Source: Ceratothoa steindachneri (lineage: Eukaryota; Arthropoda; Malacostraca; Isopoda; Cymothoidae). Taken from it: 64,000 bases of DNA. This document shows, one piece after another, positions 45,108 to 56,018 of this stretch. The notes below the pieces were generated by a model. The model was not told the origin of the DNA, searched no databases, and saw nothing but the letters and a program-made list of their open reading frames with translations. The stretch's first letter is position 1, and each line of letters starts with the position of its first letter. The stretch is from positions 69,838,959 to 69,902,958 of the forward strand of contig OZ018329.1 of NCBI GenBank assembly GCA_963969495.1, in the 5' to 3' direction. A program made the translations under genes and the position numbers.

Positions 45108-46387
45108 GAGTTTTCTACCCCTCCCCCCTGGTTTTAGCTGTTGGCTCTAGCCGGGCGGGGATGAGGGCAGTTCCAGTGCTGTCGGGGGTAAAGGGAGGCG
45201 AGCCGCCGACGGAGGCAAAAGGTCATCCTAATCCCCCTCAAACTCAAACTTATATAAAATCCAACATTCAAATTCAACTCGGAAGCCCTGTCTCTGGAAG
45301 CAATCCGCCGGGACCTACTCTACAGTCCTCAAGGTCAATCAAGATGACGGAGAGGGGATTAAATTAAAACCAGTTGTAGGGATCTCCGATACCGGCCTAA
45401 AAACGAATGCTTCAATCGTCCCGTATGTCAACACGGGCTTTAACCCTATTCATTCTTATTTCTGCCCCCCATCCTCAATTTCTGCAAGTCCGATACCGAT
45501 TTAGACGTAGGGCTTGAGCGTGTGTTTATCTTGGAATCCCTGGGTACGATTAAAATCTCCCAATTTCATAATTCCATAGAAAAGAGGGGAGGGAAGTATT
45601 TTCTAGAACTCCCGTGGTACGAAAAAATTTTGCCGGAGGTTTCCTCAAATTATAAAATAGCTTTGGGTATTTTAAAAAAAAATTAAAGCGTCCTTGGCTC
45701 AAAAGTAGCTAATTGAAGCCTATAATGTAATTTTCGAAAGTCAGTTGGAGGAAGGTATAATTGAGCCCATAAATGTAACCCCAGAGAATTACGACCGCTA
45801 TATTTAGATCTCCCATAGACTCGTCATAAAATCGGCTGTCCAAACCACCAATAAAATAAGGGCTGTCCTCAATTGTAGCTTACATACGTTTGGATATTCA
45901 TCTCTCAATGACGCCTCATATTCGGGGATAGACCTTCTTCCCATCCCCTTTTTACCATCTTGTGCCCATTTCTTTCAAACCAATTTGTCATTCTGTCGGG
46001 CATCGAAAAGGCATTCCGCCAAATTAAATTAAAATTAATAGAAGACAGAAAGAAATCGCTTCTGTTATTTTATGGGTGAAGAATGTTGAAATTTTTAACT
46101 ATCGCTATTGTTCTCTCGTTTTCGGACTTAATTCCTTCCCCTTTATACTTAACTACATCCTTAATTACCAATTCAGCTCCTATACCTCAAATCCTTGTAG
46201 CAAAATGTTGAGTAATTCGTTTTATGTTGATAATTTAGGAGTCGCGAACTCTGATCCTAGCTTCCTCAAAGAAATATATCTAGAATGAAACGAAATTATG
46301 CAACAAGGAGGCTTCAAGTTGAGATCGTGGAACACTAACCATCCTGGTCTCAAACAACTTTTCAAAGACGATAACCCCGGCCTGCGT
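45108..46387 (+). pseudogene. BEL/Pao-1 reverse transcriptase, first part
   Basis: After a poorly conserved linker the pol entry is near 45595 (KYFLELPWYEKILPEVSSNY), then SQLEEGIIEPINVTPENY, ISHRLVIKSAVQTTNK and the palm aspartate region rewritten as SGIEKAFRQIKLKL near 46000. The frame 46076-46288 carries FGLNSFPFILNYILNYQ and the catalytic box as SFYVDNLGVA (46219-46248), where the second D is N. QQGGFKLRSWNTNHPGLK follows. Element X is inserted just after. Frameshifts and the D to N change make it inactive. Confidence 0.75.
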
Positions 46388-47422
46388 TTGAAAAAGATTT
46401 TTATGTTTCTCAGGATTGCTTTGTGGTTTCTTAATGAATCAAACCTCCTGAGCTCACAAATGAATGTATTTTTGCTCAATCAGGTCAGATTTTCTCAGTA
46501 CAGCATACACCATTTTCATTAAGATTACCTCATTTTTCCTGAAAAATTATTTAAAAAACCTTTCTCTATCTAATAATGCATTATTATTGTTATATCATAG
46601 AAACAGGAATAAACGTATGTGAACTATAATCATTTTAATAAAACAAAAAAATAAAGAATGCAACATAATAAAGAAAATAATTCTAATTTCCAAGAAAAGA
46701 CGCCCTTGACGATTTTCGTTTGTGCCTCTCATCTGGTGCATCACGCTTCAAACACCAACAGTAGTCAGCAAGCATGTTTACGTCCCATTTACTCTGGTAC
46801 CTGGATTCCATTGTTTTTTATGTCCTGGTGGAATCTTCTCTCCTGTTTCACTGTAATCCACGCAGTTGTCGGGAAAATAATTCAGATGGAACTGTAAAAA
46901 GTGTATTTTTATAGACATTCCAGCTCCCAAACGTTTGAGACTTGTTAGGAGCTGATTGACCAGGGCAAATTATTATGCGCTTCTTTTATTGCCTAAAAAA
47001 TTGTTAACTAGAGCTTCGAAAGCTATCCAGGCATCTTTTTCTATGTCCATCATTAATACCTCAAACTGCTGATCTCTCATCAAGTTTCTGATCTGAGGTC
47101 CATAAAAAATTCCCGCATGGAGCTTAGCGTCACTGATTTGTGGAAATTTTTTAAGAAAATATTTAAAAGCTTGACCTTCTTTATTAAGGATTTTGACATA
47201 ATTTTTCATTATGATAAGCTTTACATGCAGTGTAGGAAGCAGTATTTTGTGAGAAGGCACTAAAGGTTCAGCTATCACATTGTTTGATCCAATTCTAAAT
47301 GCTTCTCGTGGATGCCAAACCTTCTTCTCATAGTGAATACTATCTGCACGACTGTCCCATAAACATAGGAAACAGGGATGCTTCGTGTAACCTGTTTGCA
47401 TCCCAAGTATAAGAGACACTAC

Positions 47423-47865
47423 CTGAAAAGAAATCTAGCAGGGCATATAAATTTAAACTGTAATATTTCTAAAAACAAGTTCAAAGTAATATTTCTAAAA
47501 ACAAATTCAAAGTAATATTTCTTAAAACAATAAGAATATGAATATGTACTGAAAAATACTGTATGCCGATGCATTAAATCATTGTTTCGGAACTAATTGG
47601 ATATATTTACATCTTATTTTGAGTTTATTGAGTTATGTTGTATACCTTCTCAATTAAGATAAGTTCTCAACATTAACCCAAATGGATGCATTAGCCTATA
47701 GGGACACACTTTAACAATACAATATAACTAAAAAATGACTCATGATTTCCAGATTTGCATTCTTGTAAAATGTAGGTTGACCAAAAGGTGTATACAAGTA
47801 TTAACAATTAAAAATGAATGTCAATATCAAAGAGCTTAGAAATGCCAAGTATAAAATGATCTTAC
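47423..47865 (-). other. Intron 2 of element X copy 2
   Basis: GTAAGA donor and TTTTCAG acceptor on the - strand, matching 10727-11146 of copy 1. Confidence 0.65.
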
Positions 47866-48497
47866 CTTTAAGTCGCCACATATCCTCCAATTGTAAGTAG
47901 AGTAATTTATTGCATCTAGCAATTTTTTCATATTTTCATAACTTTCAGTAAGTTGGATTGAATGGCCTATAGAAACGGAAGCTATCTTGTTACCAATATC
48001 CAGTAACACAGCTTTTAAACTTGGACTGGAGGAATCTATGAAAAGTCTCCATTTTAATGGGTTGTAGGGAATTCCAAGGGCCTCAACAAGTCCTTTAATA
48101 TTGGCGTAGTATACCAAAGAGCTGGAAGAATGCTGTAGAAAATAGCTTCAAAACTTTTGTTCTGTATTTCTATACCCAAAATGTTGTTTATTTAGCAAGA
48201 AGATTATTTTCCCGAAGTGGAGAGCCAAGAAGTTGTGCATTCTCCTTTGAAAGCCCCAGATTCCTGGACAGGTCATTTAACTGAACTTGAGTAAATGGTC
48301 TTGCGACTATATCATGTGTGGAAACCTGATAAGACTTAGATGTGTCATGATCTTGATCAACTTCCATATTAATCTCTTCATGGACCTCTATATGTTCAGG
48401 GGAGAAAGTATAGGAATTCCTGGACCTTGTGGCAGGGGTTTGATGGCAGAAGGAACATCCGGATATGCCACACTATGTTTATTCTTCTTATTTATAC

Positions 48498-48692
48498 CTG
48501 TGTAAAATATAATTGCACATTAGATAAAAGAATTGTTTTGAATTTGCAGATAGTACATAAATGTTTAGTAAACATTTATGTACTGAGGTGAACTATGTTA
48601 GTTTTTAATTTTATGCTAAGTCTATGCATAATAATGACATTTTCAGGAGCCAGTACAATATAGAAAGCTTGAATACTTGATACAATGCTCAC
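48498..48692 (-). other. Intron 1 of element X copy 2
   Basis: GTGAGC donor and ACACAG acceptor on the - strand, matching 9894-10092 of copy 1. Confidence 0.65.
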
Positions 48693-49013
48693 CTTTAAGA
48701 TTTGTCATGCAAAAATAGCAGTCCGTAGTGTGGTCATTGCCCTCTCTTCACACCATGGGAACACCAAAAGAGAGAGACTTCTGTCCGCCCTGACTCCAGC
48801 GTCTTAAACTTATGTAGCATCCCTTGCAGCAGATATATGGTGCAAAACTTTCATCTTGATCTTCTAGCCTTACTCCAAAATTTGCATGATACAAAGATTT
48901 AATTACAGGAGATATTGTACATTGCTGCTCGGAAAAAGTCACTTTACCGCAAACACAGCATTTTCTGTTCATTTTTAACTCAACCAGTATTACCATCATC
49001 ATCACTAACTTTA

Positions 49014-49874
49014 AGGGTGTTCCATTAAGACGGATCGAAGTTAGCAGTAAATAAAATAGTGGTATTGGTGAAAATTTGTTGATTTCACTATTGGATCATG
49101 TTATTTGAGTAATGATGCGACCTGGGAACTTCTCATTCAATAAAGCCCTAGTTGCATTGGCTGTCTGGCATGTGGCGCCGTCCTGTTGAAACCACAAATC
49201 TTCGACATCCATAGAATGTAATTCAGGCCATAAAAAGTTGGTAATCATTGCGCGGTATCGCTCGCCTGTCACCGTAACAGAATTCTCGGCATCATTTTCG
49301 AAGAAATACGCCCCAATGATTCCGCTAGCAAAAAATGCACACGAAACAGTGACCTTTTGTGGATGCAGTGGCTTTACAACAATCTTCCTGGGATTTTCAT
49401 CAGCCCAAATGCGACAATTATGCTTATTAACGAATCCACCAAGATGAAAATGGGTTTCATCGCTAAAGATGATTTTTTTGCGAAAAATCATCATCGACTT
49501 GGTTTGCTCGTGCACCCAATTGACGAATGCAGCAATGTTTTCAGCTGAACGACGTAAACGAGCACGCAATGGCGTTTTCATATCTGCTACTGACCCCGTT
49601 TGTTTGAATTTACGAACAATTTCCCCAATTGCACTCTCGGTTGTTTGATTATGTTGACCAAAAAAATCGCGAAGTGCCCGAAATGCGTTTCTGTTTGAAC
49701 GTCCATTTTCGTAATAGGATTCGATAACTTTAACACGTTGTTCGATTATTAATCTTTCCATGGTTGAAATTGGCAAAGACTGTAGTTGTTAAATCTGAAA
49801 GAAAAAGAAAAAAATCATTAGACCCTTAAACTTAACTCGCATTTAAAATCGGTCCAAGTTATTGGAATACCCGT
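49014..49874 (-). mobile_element. mariner-like element, DD41D type, internally deleted
   Basis: Both ends are visible: GGGTGTTCCATTAAGACGGA at 49016 and, inverted, GGGTATTCCAATAACTTGGA ending near 49873. Between them lies one shortened transposase frame. It sits inside element X copy 2, close to the zinc-finger exon. Confidence 0.75.
49096..49776 (-). pseudogene. DD41D transposase with central and C-terminal deletions
   Basis: The frame starts MPISTMERLIIEQRVKVIES and has the first helix-turn-helix (NAFRALRDFFGQHNQTT, ESAIGEIVRKFKQTGSV). After LRRSAENIAAFV it jumps to NWVHEQTKSMMIFRKKIIF, so roughly 80-100 residues of the second DNA-binding region are missing in frame. The catalytic domain has the first acid in IIFSDETHFHLGG and the second in WFQQDGATCQTA. 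It ends at FPGRIITQIT, before the last acid. It cannot be active, but the remaining frame has no stop. Confidence 0.82.
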
Positions 49875-50330
49875 CATAATTTAAGAACGGGATATTTTGG
49901 AGTATTTGAATAATAATTTCATCTTAGTTTGGTTATGATTAAGTATATTAAAAATTTTTATCAAGATAAATTATAAGAATTTCTTTAGAGTTTGAAAAAA
50001 ACAAAATAGTTTAGTTCAGAAAAAAAATGATTATCAAATGCTTTCTAATGTTTTAAGTGAAAATGAATTACAATTTATTAAAATTTAAGTAAGGCTGCTT
50101 TTTGAGTTTATCTATAATTATATTTTAGCAACGTGATTTTTTGAAAGGGGGGAAAATAGTCTAGAGTTTCTTTTACAAATTATTATAATTGGCAAAGTTC
50201 AGAAAGTTTATAAAAATTTAACCATGGCTGCTTTTTTTCAGATTTTAAATTTTAATCTTAGTAGTGATGCGCAAGCTTCCCCCCCGTAGGGGAAAGTGGC
50301 GAAGCCATTGCTTGGTTATTATTATAATGC
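49875..50330. other. Copy-2-specific block inside element X
   Basis: Absent from copy 1, where the flanking sequences are continuous. AT-rich with two imperfect copies of an AAAAAGCAGCC unit (- strand) and a CTTCCCCCCCGTAGGGG hairpin near 50277. Possibly a small nonautonomous insertion; family unknown. Confidence 0.4.
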
Positions 50331-50712
50331 TAAGCAATTTCTAACCTGCAAAAATATAAAATTATTCACATAATTACTTAAAATGGACACAAAATTTGCT
50401 GCGAATACAGACAGTAGTGCAAAAACTATTGAAATTTTGATGTAATATAGTACATGTATAAACTATAAAATTATTATCACCTCCTGTATCGCAAAAACTG
50501 AACCTGATAGAGAAAAACGGATGCCAGATTCAGATTTAGGAGGTCAATTATATTAAGAAACACTACAGATAACCTAAGGTACATTTTTGATGCAGACCAC
50601 TGATAATAGATGAGAAAGTCATGGCACTGGGACCAAGCGCGTTCTCGGGTGCCATTACGAATTAGAAACTGACGTCGACAAGGCATCCCTCCCTCTTTTG
50701 ACCTCCTCATAA

Positions 50713-51340
50713 AAACTAAAAGAAGCAGACTCTCTCAAATTTCCAAACTATTTGATCCGTTGGTAATCTATTTGCCTGTGTCAATTAAGGGCCGACTACT
50801 GATGAAGAATCTATGGTCTAAAACTATTAATTGGGATGCTAAAGTAGGCGAAACTGAGGCGAAGGCATGGAAGTCCATTCGTTCTGAATTGGTAAAGTTG
50901 AGGGATGTGTAAATTCGGTGATTTCCTTTGGAAGATGACGGTAAAGCCGTAGGGAAGATATTTTGTGATATTAATAAGGCTTGTTAATGATTTGCCATCT
51001 ATGCTTTGCATTCTAACGAATTGCGCCTCATATTTTCAAAATCCAAAGTTTACCCTATTTCCCAGAGAACGCTCCCTTCCTTGGAATTAATGGGCGTCGT
51101 TCTTGCCTTCAAATCCCTTCCCCTCTTCCTTGAGTCTTACTCTCACTCTTTCAGATCTATTGAGATCTTGGTTGACGCCCAGATTGTATTGTCTTGGATT
51201 CTCGATGACATACGTAAATTAAAACAAAAGTCAGTGTTTGTCAAAAAATCGACAACAAGATATCAAATCGTCCAAGGAAAAAATTACCTCTTAATATTAA
51301 ATCGACGTTTCTTTCAATTACGTTCCCATTCTTGACAACC
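50713..51340 (+). pseudogene. BEL/Pao-1 RNase H and connection
   Basis: Wording resumes with SQISKLFDPLVIYLPVSIKG, the RT-RNase H connection of BEL/Pao. RNase H reads KIFCDINKAC with a stop, then RLIFSKSKVYPISQRTLPSL, ELMGVVLAFKSLPLF and ILVDAQIVLSWILDD, with acids in CDI, LELM and LVDAQ. Frames change near 51000. It directly follows the X insertion. Confidence 0.72.
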
Positions 51341-52066
51341 CCGCAGACTTAATTACCCTTAAGGAATTTAATTCCAATTAAATCTTTTGCTTCATGGTCC
51401 GTCCTGGTTGATATTGGAACGGGAAATGTGGCCCAAAACTGAATTAAAATGCCTTAAGGAATCTTCTAGAAATTTGATATCTTCCCATGTGAGAATTCAA
51501 ATCGAGGTCGTAACCCTTCTTACCTCATCAAAATTTCTCTGATTTAAATCAACTTTTCCGAATTACTGGCCTTGTGCTAAAATTGATTTTCAAATTGAGG
51601 AAAAAGCCCGAAGTTGATAGTCATTTTGCCACTCGCTTGTATTGGATTTCTATCATTCAACTTCAATCCTTCCCTAATGAAAACCAATTTCTCGAAGACG
51701 CCTCTAATCAAACTAAAACCCCAATTCCTGCCCTAGTTAAAGACTTGGACTTGTTTTTAGATCAACATGGTTTGATCAGAAGTAAGGAGAGAATTGCTAA
51801 CTCCAATTATTACCATTATGACGTCATTAATCCTATCTTATTGGAGAAAAAATGATCATTTAACCCTCCTAATAGTGCGCGATTGTCATGCGAAATGCAA
51901 ACATTCAGGGGTTGACTCAACTCTTACGATGCTCAGAAGTAAAGGATTCTAGGTAACCTCCCCTCGTCAAACCATCAAAAGGATCCTGAGTGAATTCATT
52001 ATGTTCAAAAAGTTTAACTCCTTTGCTTTTTCCTACCCTAAAATGACGAACTTCTCCGAAGCCCAA
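51341..52066 (+). pseudogene. BEL/Pao-1 integrase N-terminal part
   Basis: After a degraded linker, 51574-51855 reads ATRLYWISIIQLQSFPNENQ and a region ending YYHYDVINPILLEKK, and the HHCC zinc site should lie just after, where stops appear around 51855-51960. It ends at the LINE insertion. Confidence 0.55.
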
Positions 52067-53641
52067 TTCTTTTGCTTGTTGTGTATAGAAAGAACAGAAA
52101 TGGACCGTTGTATGTGATACAGACAGTCAGGTAGTCAGAGAGGAGTGTTGCGGAAAAGATTTACGAAAAGACAGCGAGAGTTGATAGATCGGTGGCTATA
52201 CACCGATGCGTTGTGTTGTTGTGGGAGCGTTGGTTATGTGGTATTTGACTGGACGAGGGTTGGAGGCAGGTCAGGAGGGGGAGGCTGACTGCTCACCTGA
52301 AAACGTGCTATTCATGATGCTTACTGGTTTATGCGAAGAACGGTACGGGCGGCGGGTGTTCGTGGGCCGCGGGATATCGCGGCGCCATCGCGTACCTTCT
52401 CACGTGTAGCGAGGTGTATAGTGGGTCTGTGGTGAGTTTGTCGAGTTGTTGTGTGAGTCTGGTGTGAGCATAAGTGTTTAGAGGAGCTAGTTTATTGTTG
52501 TTATGTAGTGCGTCCATTCTCGAGTACCACGGCGAACGGCAAGCGCGCTTCAGAGCAGAGTTCTGAATGCGCTGAGCCTTTCGCTTCCACGTGTCACTCG
52601 CAGCTACGAGCGACAGTGGGGCGTACGTGAGAATGGGACGCACGAGTGTTTTATATAAGTGTAGTTTTAGTTTTTTGCTCGCAGGGTAGAACCTACCCAG
52701 CGATGTGTTTGTACGTGAGGCTCTTGTTTGTATTATGTTTTGGTGTAAGTTGAACCTGAGCATCTTGTCAAAAGTTACCCCCAGGATTTTGGTGCATTGA
52801 GTGTATTCGAGCCTTGTTGGGTTTTGGTGAATCATGTCTGGTGCGTGTGAGTAGATTTGTAGGTTGTGCATGAAGTGGTTTCTAGCGCCGTAGAGTGTCA
52901 TCTGTGTCTTCTGAGGATTCGTAGCAATCAGCCATTTATCCTCGTAATCTGTCTTCACGTCTAGTATTCTTTGTGCGTGGAGTGCGATTTCTTCTGGGGC
53001 CCGGCCGCTGACGAGAATGGTCTCGTCATCGGCGTAGGCCACTATGTAAGTGTGAACGCAGTTTTCTGGTGGGCGTGGGGTGTCGTTTGTGAACATGATG
53101 TAGAGTGTGGGTGCCAGTACGCTTCCTTGGGGAACGCCTGAACGTGGTGTGAAAGGTCTTGATAAGGTGTTGTTGTATCTAATGTGGCAGCTCCGTTCAG
53201 TGAGGTAGTTCGAGAGGAGCTTTCTGGTGCAGAGAGGCAACTCCGTGTTGTTGGCGAGTTTCCACCGGAGTCCCTCGTGCCACACCTTGTCGAAGGCCTT
53301 CTCTACGTCCTTACTGACGGAGAGAGTCTTTTGGTGTACCTGTCGTTTCTTCTGTACTCTGTCTTGAACGATGGCCACGGCCGCCTGAGTGGACCTGCCT
53401 CTCTTGAACCCGTATTAATGGGGGGAGAACCAGCCCCTCTCTTCCAGGAACTCCCGTAGGTGGCAGTTGACCATACGTTCAAGTATCTTGCCTAGGTGCT
53501 CTAATAGAGCAATAGGCCTGTAGTTATTTGGGTGTTTTGAGTCTTTGTGGTGTTTATGTAGCAGTATGTTTTGAGAGACTTTGAATATTTTAGGGAAGTG
53601 GCCTGAGGCTAGTGAGGCGTTGAATAGGTATGGGGGTATGT
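52067..53641 (-). mobile_element. Jockey-like LINE, 5'-truncated, nested in BEL/Pao-1
   Basis: The insertion is flanked by GCCCAA at 52061-52066 and 53642-53647, a likely target duplication; the BEL/Pao integrase wording is continuous across the pair. The - strand holds RT through the C-terminus and a short 3' end with T-rich + strand sequence. It lacks ORF1 and endonuclease, as usual for 5'-truncated LINEs. Confidence 0.75.
52329..53640 (-). pseudogene. Jockey-like LINE reverse transcriptase
   Basis: The frame 52329-53378 is open over 349 aa: SVSKDVEKAFDKVWHEGL, RPFTPRSGVPQGSVLAPTLY, the intact catalytic box IVAYADDETILV, TNPQKTQMTLYGARN and a C-terminal region with RIQNSALKRACRSPWYSRMD. 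Upstream, 53400-53640 reads NYRPIALLEHLGKILERMV and a stop before YGFKRGRSTQAAVAI. Wording and lack of RNase H suggest the Jockey group. With one stop and 5' truncation it is not autonomous, though the catalytic core is intact. Confidence 0.8.
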
Positions 53642-54560
53642 GCCCAAATGAATTTTTTCAAACCCTTTAAACATACTGGAGTGGACTTTACCGGTCACCT
53701 TTCGTTAAGCAAAATGGTCTCACCACTAAAATGTACCTCCTTATTTTCACTTGCCTCAACATAAGCACAGAGCAGATCGAATTACTACCCTCCATGTCTA
53801 CATCTCAATTTATCAAAGCCTTTTAACGTTCCTCAAACCTCCATGGAGTCCCAGATTTAGTTTAGAGCGATAATGCCAAAACTTTCGAACTGGGAGGCAA
53901 ATTTTTGTCCCATGCTTTTCTTTCAAATGAGTTTAAAAATCGCACGATCGCCAACAACATCAAACACCTCACGATTCCAATCTTTACTCCCTAGTTCGGG
54001 AGTGCGTGGGGCCGTTTGATTACAGTAGTAAATTCGTGTCTTTGCAAGACAATAGGACGGTCCACGAGGGACTATTTCGATTTACTTACCCTGATTTCCT
54101 CCATTCAAAATTCTGTCAATTCCCACCCGCTTACATACCATTCGTCCGAGAAAGACCTCATACCTCCGTCGCTCAATTCCTTCCTCAAACTCCACTCCAA
54201 TTCTAATCTCTTTCAGACTCTCTGAACAAGACGACCCTCTGTGAAAACCCGGAATTAACCCTCACGAGGAATTAAACAAGTTCCTCTCGCACTTAGCTGA
54301 AAAGTTCGAAGCTTTCCGGGAAATGTGGTTCTCATTATATCTACTAAGCTTGCGAGAACACAGCCGAAACATTTTTCAAATTTCCTGGGTTAATCGCGTG
54401 AAGATCGAGGGCGTAGTTTTGATTTTAAGCCCATGCAGATGAGTCGCATCCTCGAGCTAATCCCGGGTGAAAACAACAGGGTCTGAGTCGTCACCCTAAA
54501 GAGAGGGGATGGTCAGGTTTTACGGTACCCATATATAATTGCCCTACCCACTTGAGCTCT
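53642..54560 (+). pseudogene. BEL/Pao-1 integrase core and C-terminal domain
   Basis: Integrase resumes with FKHTGVDFTGHLSLSKQNG (first acid), then KMYLLIFTCLNISTEQIELL, a stop, and DLVXSDNAKTFELGG (second acid). Near 54000 it reads GRLITVVNSCLCKTIGRSTR and NSVNSHPLTYHSSEKD; the glutamate expected just before this (usually W-x-R in BEL, with E) is not clear. The C-terminal DUF5641-like part includes FREMWFSLYLLSLREHS and VVTLKRGDGQVLRYPI near 54490-54530. Several stops and shifts are present. Confidence 0.72.
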
Positions 54561-54780
54561 TTATTACTCATTCTGGGTGGCCAGACCCCAATCCATCATC
54601 CAGCGATTTAGAAGGTAAGGAAAAGGCCACCACACGGGGAAATTTAAGATCAGGGAATCAACCTAAAGAAACTCGGTTGCCGAAATGAACACCTCTCCCC
54701 GGCCCCAGAGGCAGAGCTGCCTTGCGAGCAAAGCAGAAAAGTAAGGAAATGCAAGACTAGGAAAATCAACTTGAAATCAG

Positions 54781-55950
54781 ACCCCCCCCCCTTTCAAACG
54801 CTCACTTCCCCTTCAAATGCTCACTTCCCCTTCAAATGCTCAATCCCCTTTCAAATGTTAATTCCCCTTACAAATGCTCACTCGCCTTTCAAATGCTCAC
54901 TCCCCTTTCAAACACTCACTCCCATTTCAAACGCACACCCCCTTTCAAATACTCACTCCCCTTTCAAATGCTCACTCCCCCTTTCAAATGCTCACTCCCC
55001 CTCCAAACGCTCGCTCCCCTTTTACATGTTAATTCACCTTTCAAATGCTCACTCCTCTTTCAAATGCTCACTCCCCTTTCAAACGCTCACTCCCATTTCA
55101 AACGCTCACCCCCTTTCAAATACTCACTCCCCTTTCAAATGCTCACTCCCCCTTCAAATGCTCACTTCGATTTCAAACGCTCACTCCCCCTTCAAACGCT
55201 CGCTCCCCTTTCAAATGTTAATTCCCCTTTCAAATGCTCACTCCTCTTTCAAATGCTCACTCCCCTTTCAAACGCTCACTCCCATTTCAAACGCTCACCC
55301 CTTTCAAATACTCACTCCCATTTCAAACGCTAACCCCCTTTCAAATACTCACTCCCCTTTCAAATGCTCACTTCCCTTTCAAATGCTCACTTCCCTTTCA
55401 AATGTTCACTCCCCTTTCAAATGCTCACTCTCCTTTCAAACGCTCACTCCCATTTCAAACGCTCGCTCCTCTTTCAAATGCTCACTTCCCTTTCAAACGC
55501 TCACTCCCATTTCAAACGCTCACCCCCTTTCAAATACTCACTCCCCTTTCAAATGCTTACTCCCCCTTTCAAATGCTCACTCCCCTTTCAAACGCTCACT
55601 CTCCCTTCAAACGCTCGCTTTCCTTTCAAATGTTAATTCCCCTTTCAAATGCTCACTCCTCTTTCAAATGCTCACTTCCCTTTCAAATGTTAATTCCCCT
55701 TACAAATGCTCACTCCCCTTTCAAATGCTCACTCCCCTTTCAAACGCTCACTCCCATTTCAAACGCTCACTACTTTTCAAATACTCACTCCCTTTTTAAA
55801 TGCTCACTCCCCTTTCAAATGGTCACCCCCCTTTCAAACGCTCACTCCCCCTTCAAACGCTCACTTCCCTTTCAAACTCTCACTTTTCCTTCAAATGCTT
55901 GCTCCCCGTTCAAACGCGCGTTTCCCTTTCAAATACTTCAAAGCAATTAC
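54781..55950 (+). repeat. 19-bp minisatellite, about 60 units
   Basis: Units of the type CTTTCAAATGCTCACTCCC repeat with small changes over nearly 1.2 kb, upstream of the 3' LTR of BEL/Pao-1. As 19 is not a multiple of three and the unit lacks stops, all three + frames stay open and encode the same 19-residue repeat (SPFKCSLPFQMLTPLSNAH). ORFs of 342, 165, 244 and about 90 aa arise this way and are not evidence for a gene. Confidence 0.95.
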
Positions 55951-56007
55951 TCTCCAATGCTCTTCTAAAATTATAAAACTTTGATATTTTCAAAGTTTTC
56001 TTATGTG

Positions 56008-56018
56008 TGTGGGGAGGC
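56008..56018 (+). other. Polypurine-tract candidate of BEL/Pao-1
   Basis: GTGGGGAGGC directly before the 3' LTR start TGTAAG. Position is what plus-strand priming requires. Confidence 0.5.

Larger units (their letters stand above)
46690..48993 (-). pseudogene. Element X protein gene, copy 2
   Basis: Exon 1 (about 48693-48993): KMNRKCCVCGKVTFSEQQC and ICCKGCYISLRRW, a zinc-binding segment. Intron 48498-48692. Exon 2 (47866-48497): PSAIKPLPQGPGIPI, NAQLLGS, then WRLFIDSSSPSLKAVLL, GNKIASVSIGHSIQLTESY and ICGDLK. Intron 47423-47865. Exon 3 (to about 46690): MQTGYTKHPCFLCLWDSRAD, KILLPTLHVKLIIMKNYVKI, GPQIRNLMRDQQFEV, NNFLGNK and a degraded end. It is cleaner than copy 1 in the middle but has frameshifts near 48390 and 48150. 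The family is common in animal genomes but I know no assigned function. Confidence 0.6.
46388..50712 (-). mobile_element. Element X, copy 2, nested in BEL/Pao-1
   Basis: Reverse-oriented partner of 9170-12135, with the same exons and introns. The low end has GCGTTTGAAAAA at 46388-46402; the high end lies where BEL/Pao RT wording resumes (about 50713). It is interrupted by a DD41D mariner at 49014-49874 and a further block of about 450 bp next to it. Base similarity to copy 1 is high over the coding exons and introns. Confidence 0.7.

Noticed and set aside
54771..55968. Open frames of 342, 244 and 165 aa with a 19-residue repeat
   Set aside because: They are by-products of a 19-bp minisatellite in a broken retrotransposon; the same peptide appears in all three frames, and there is no start context or domain.
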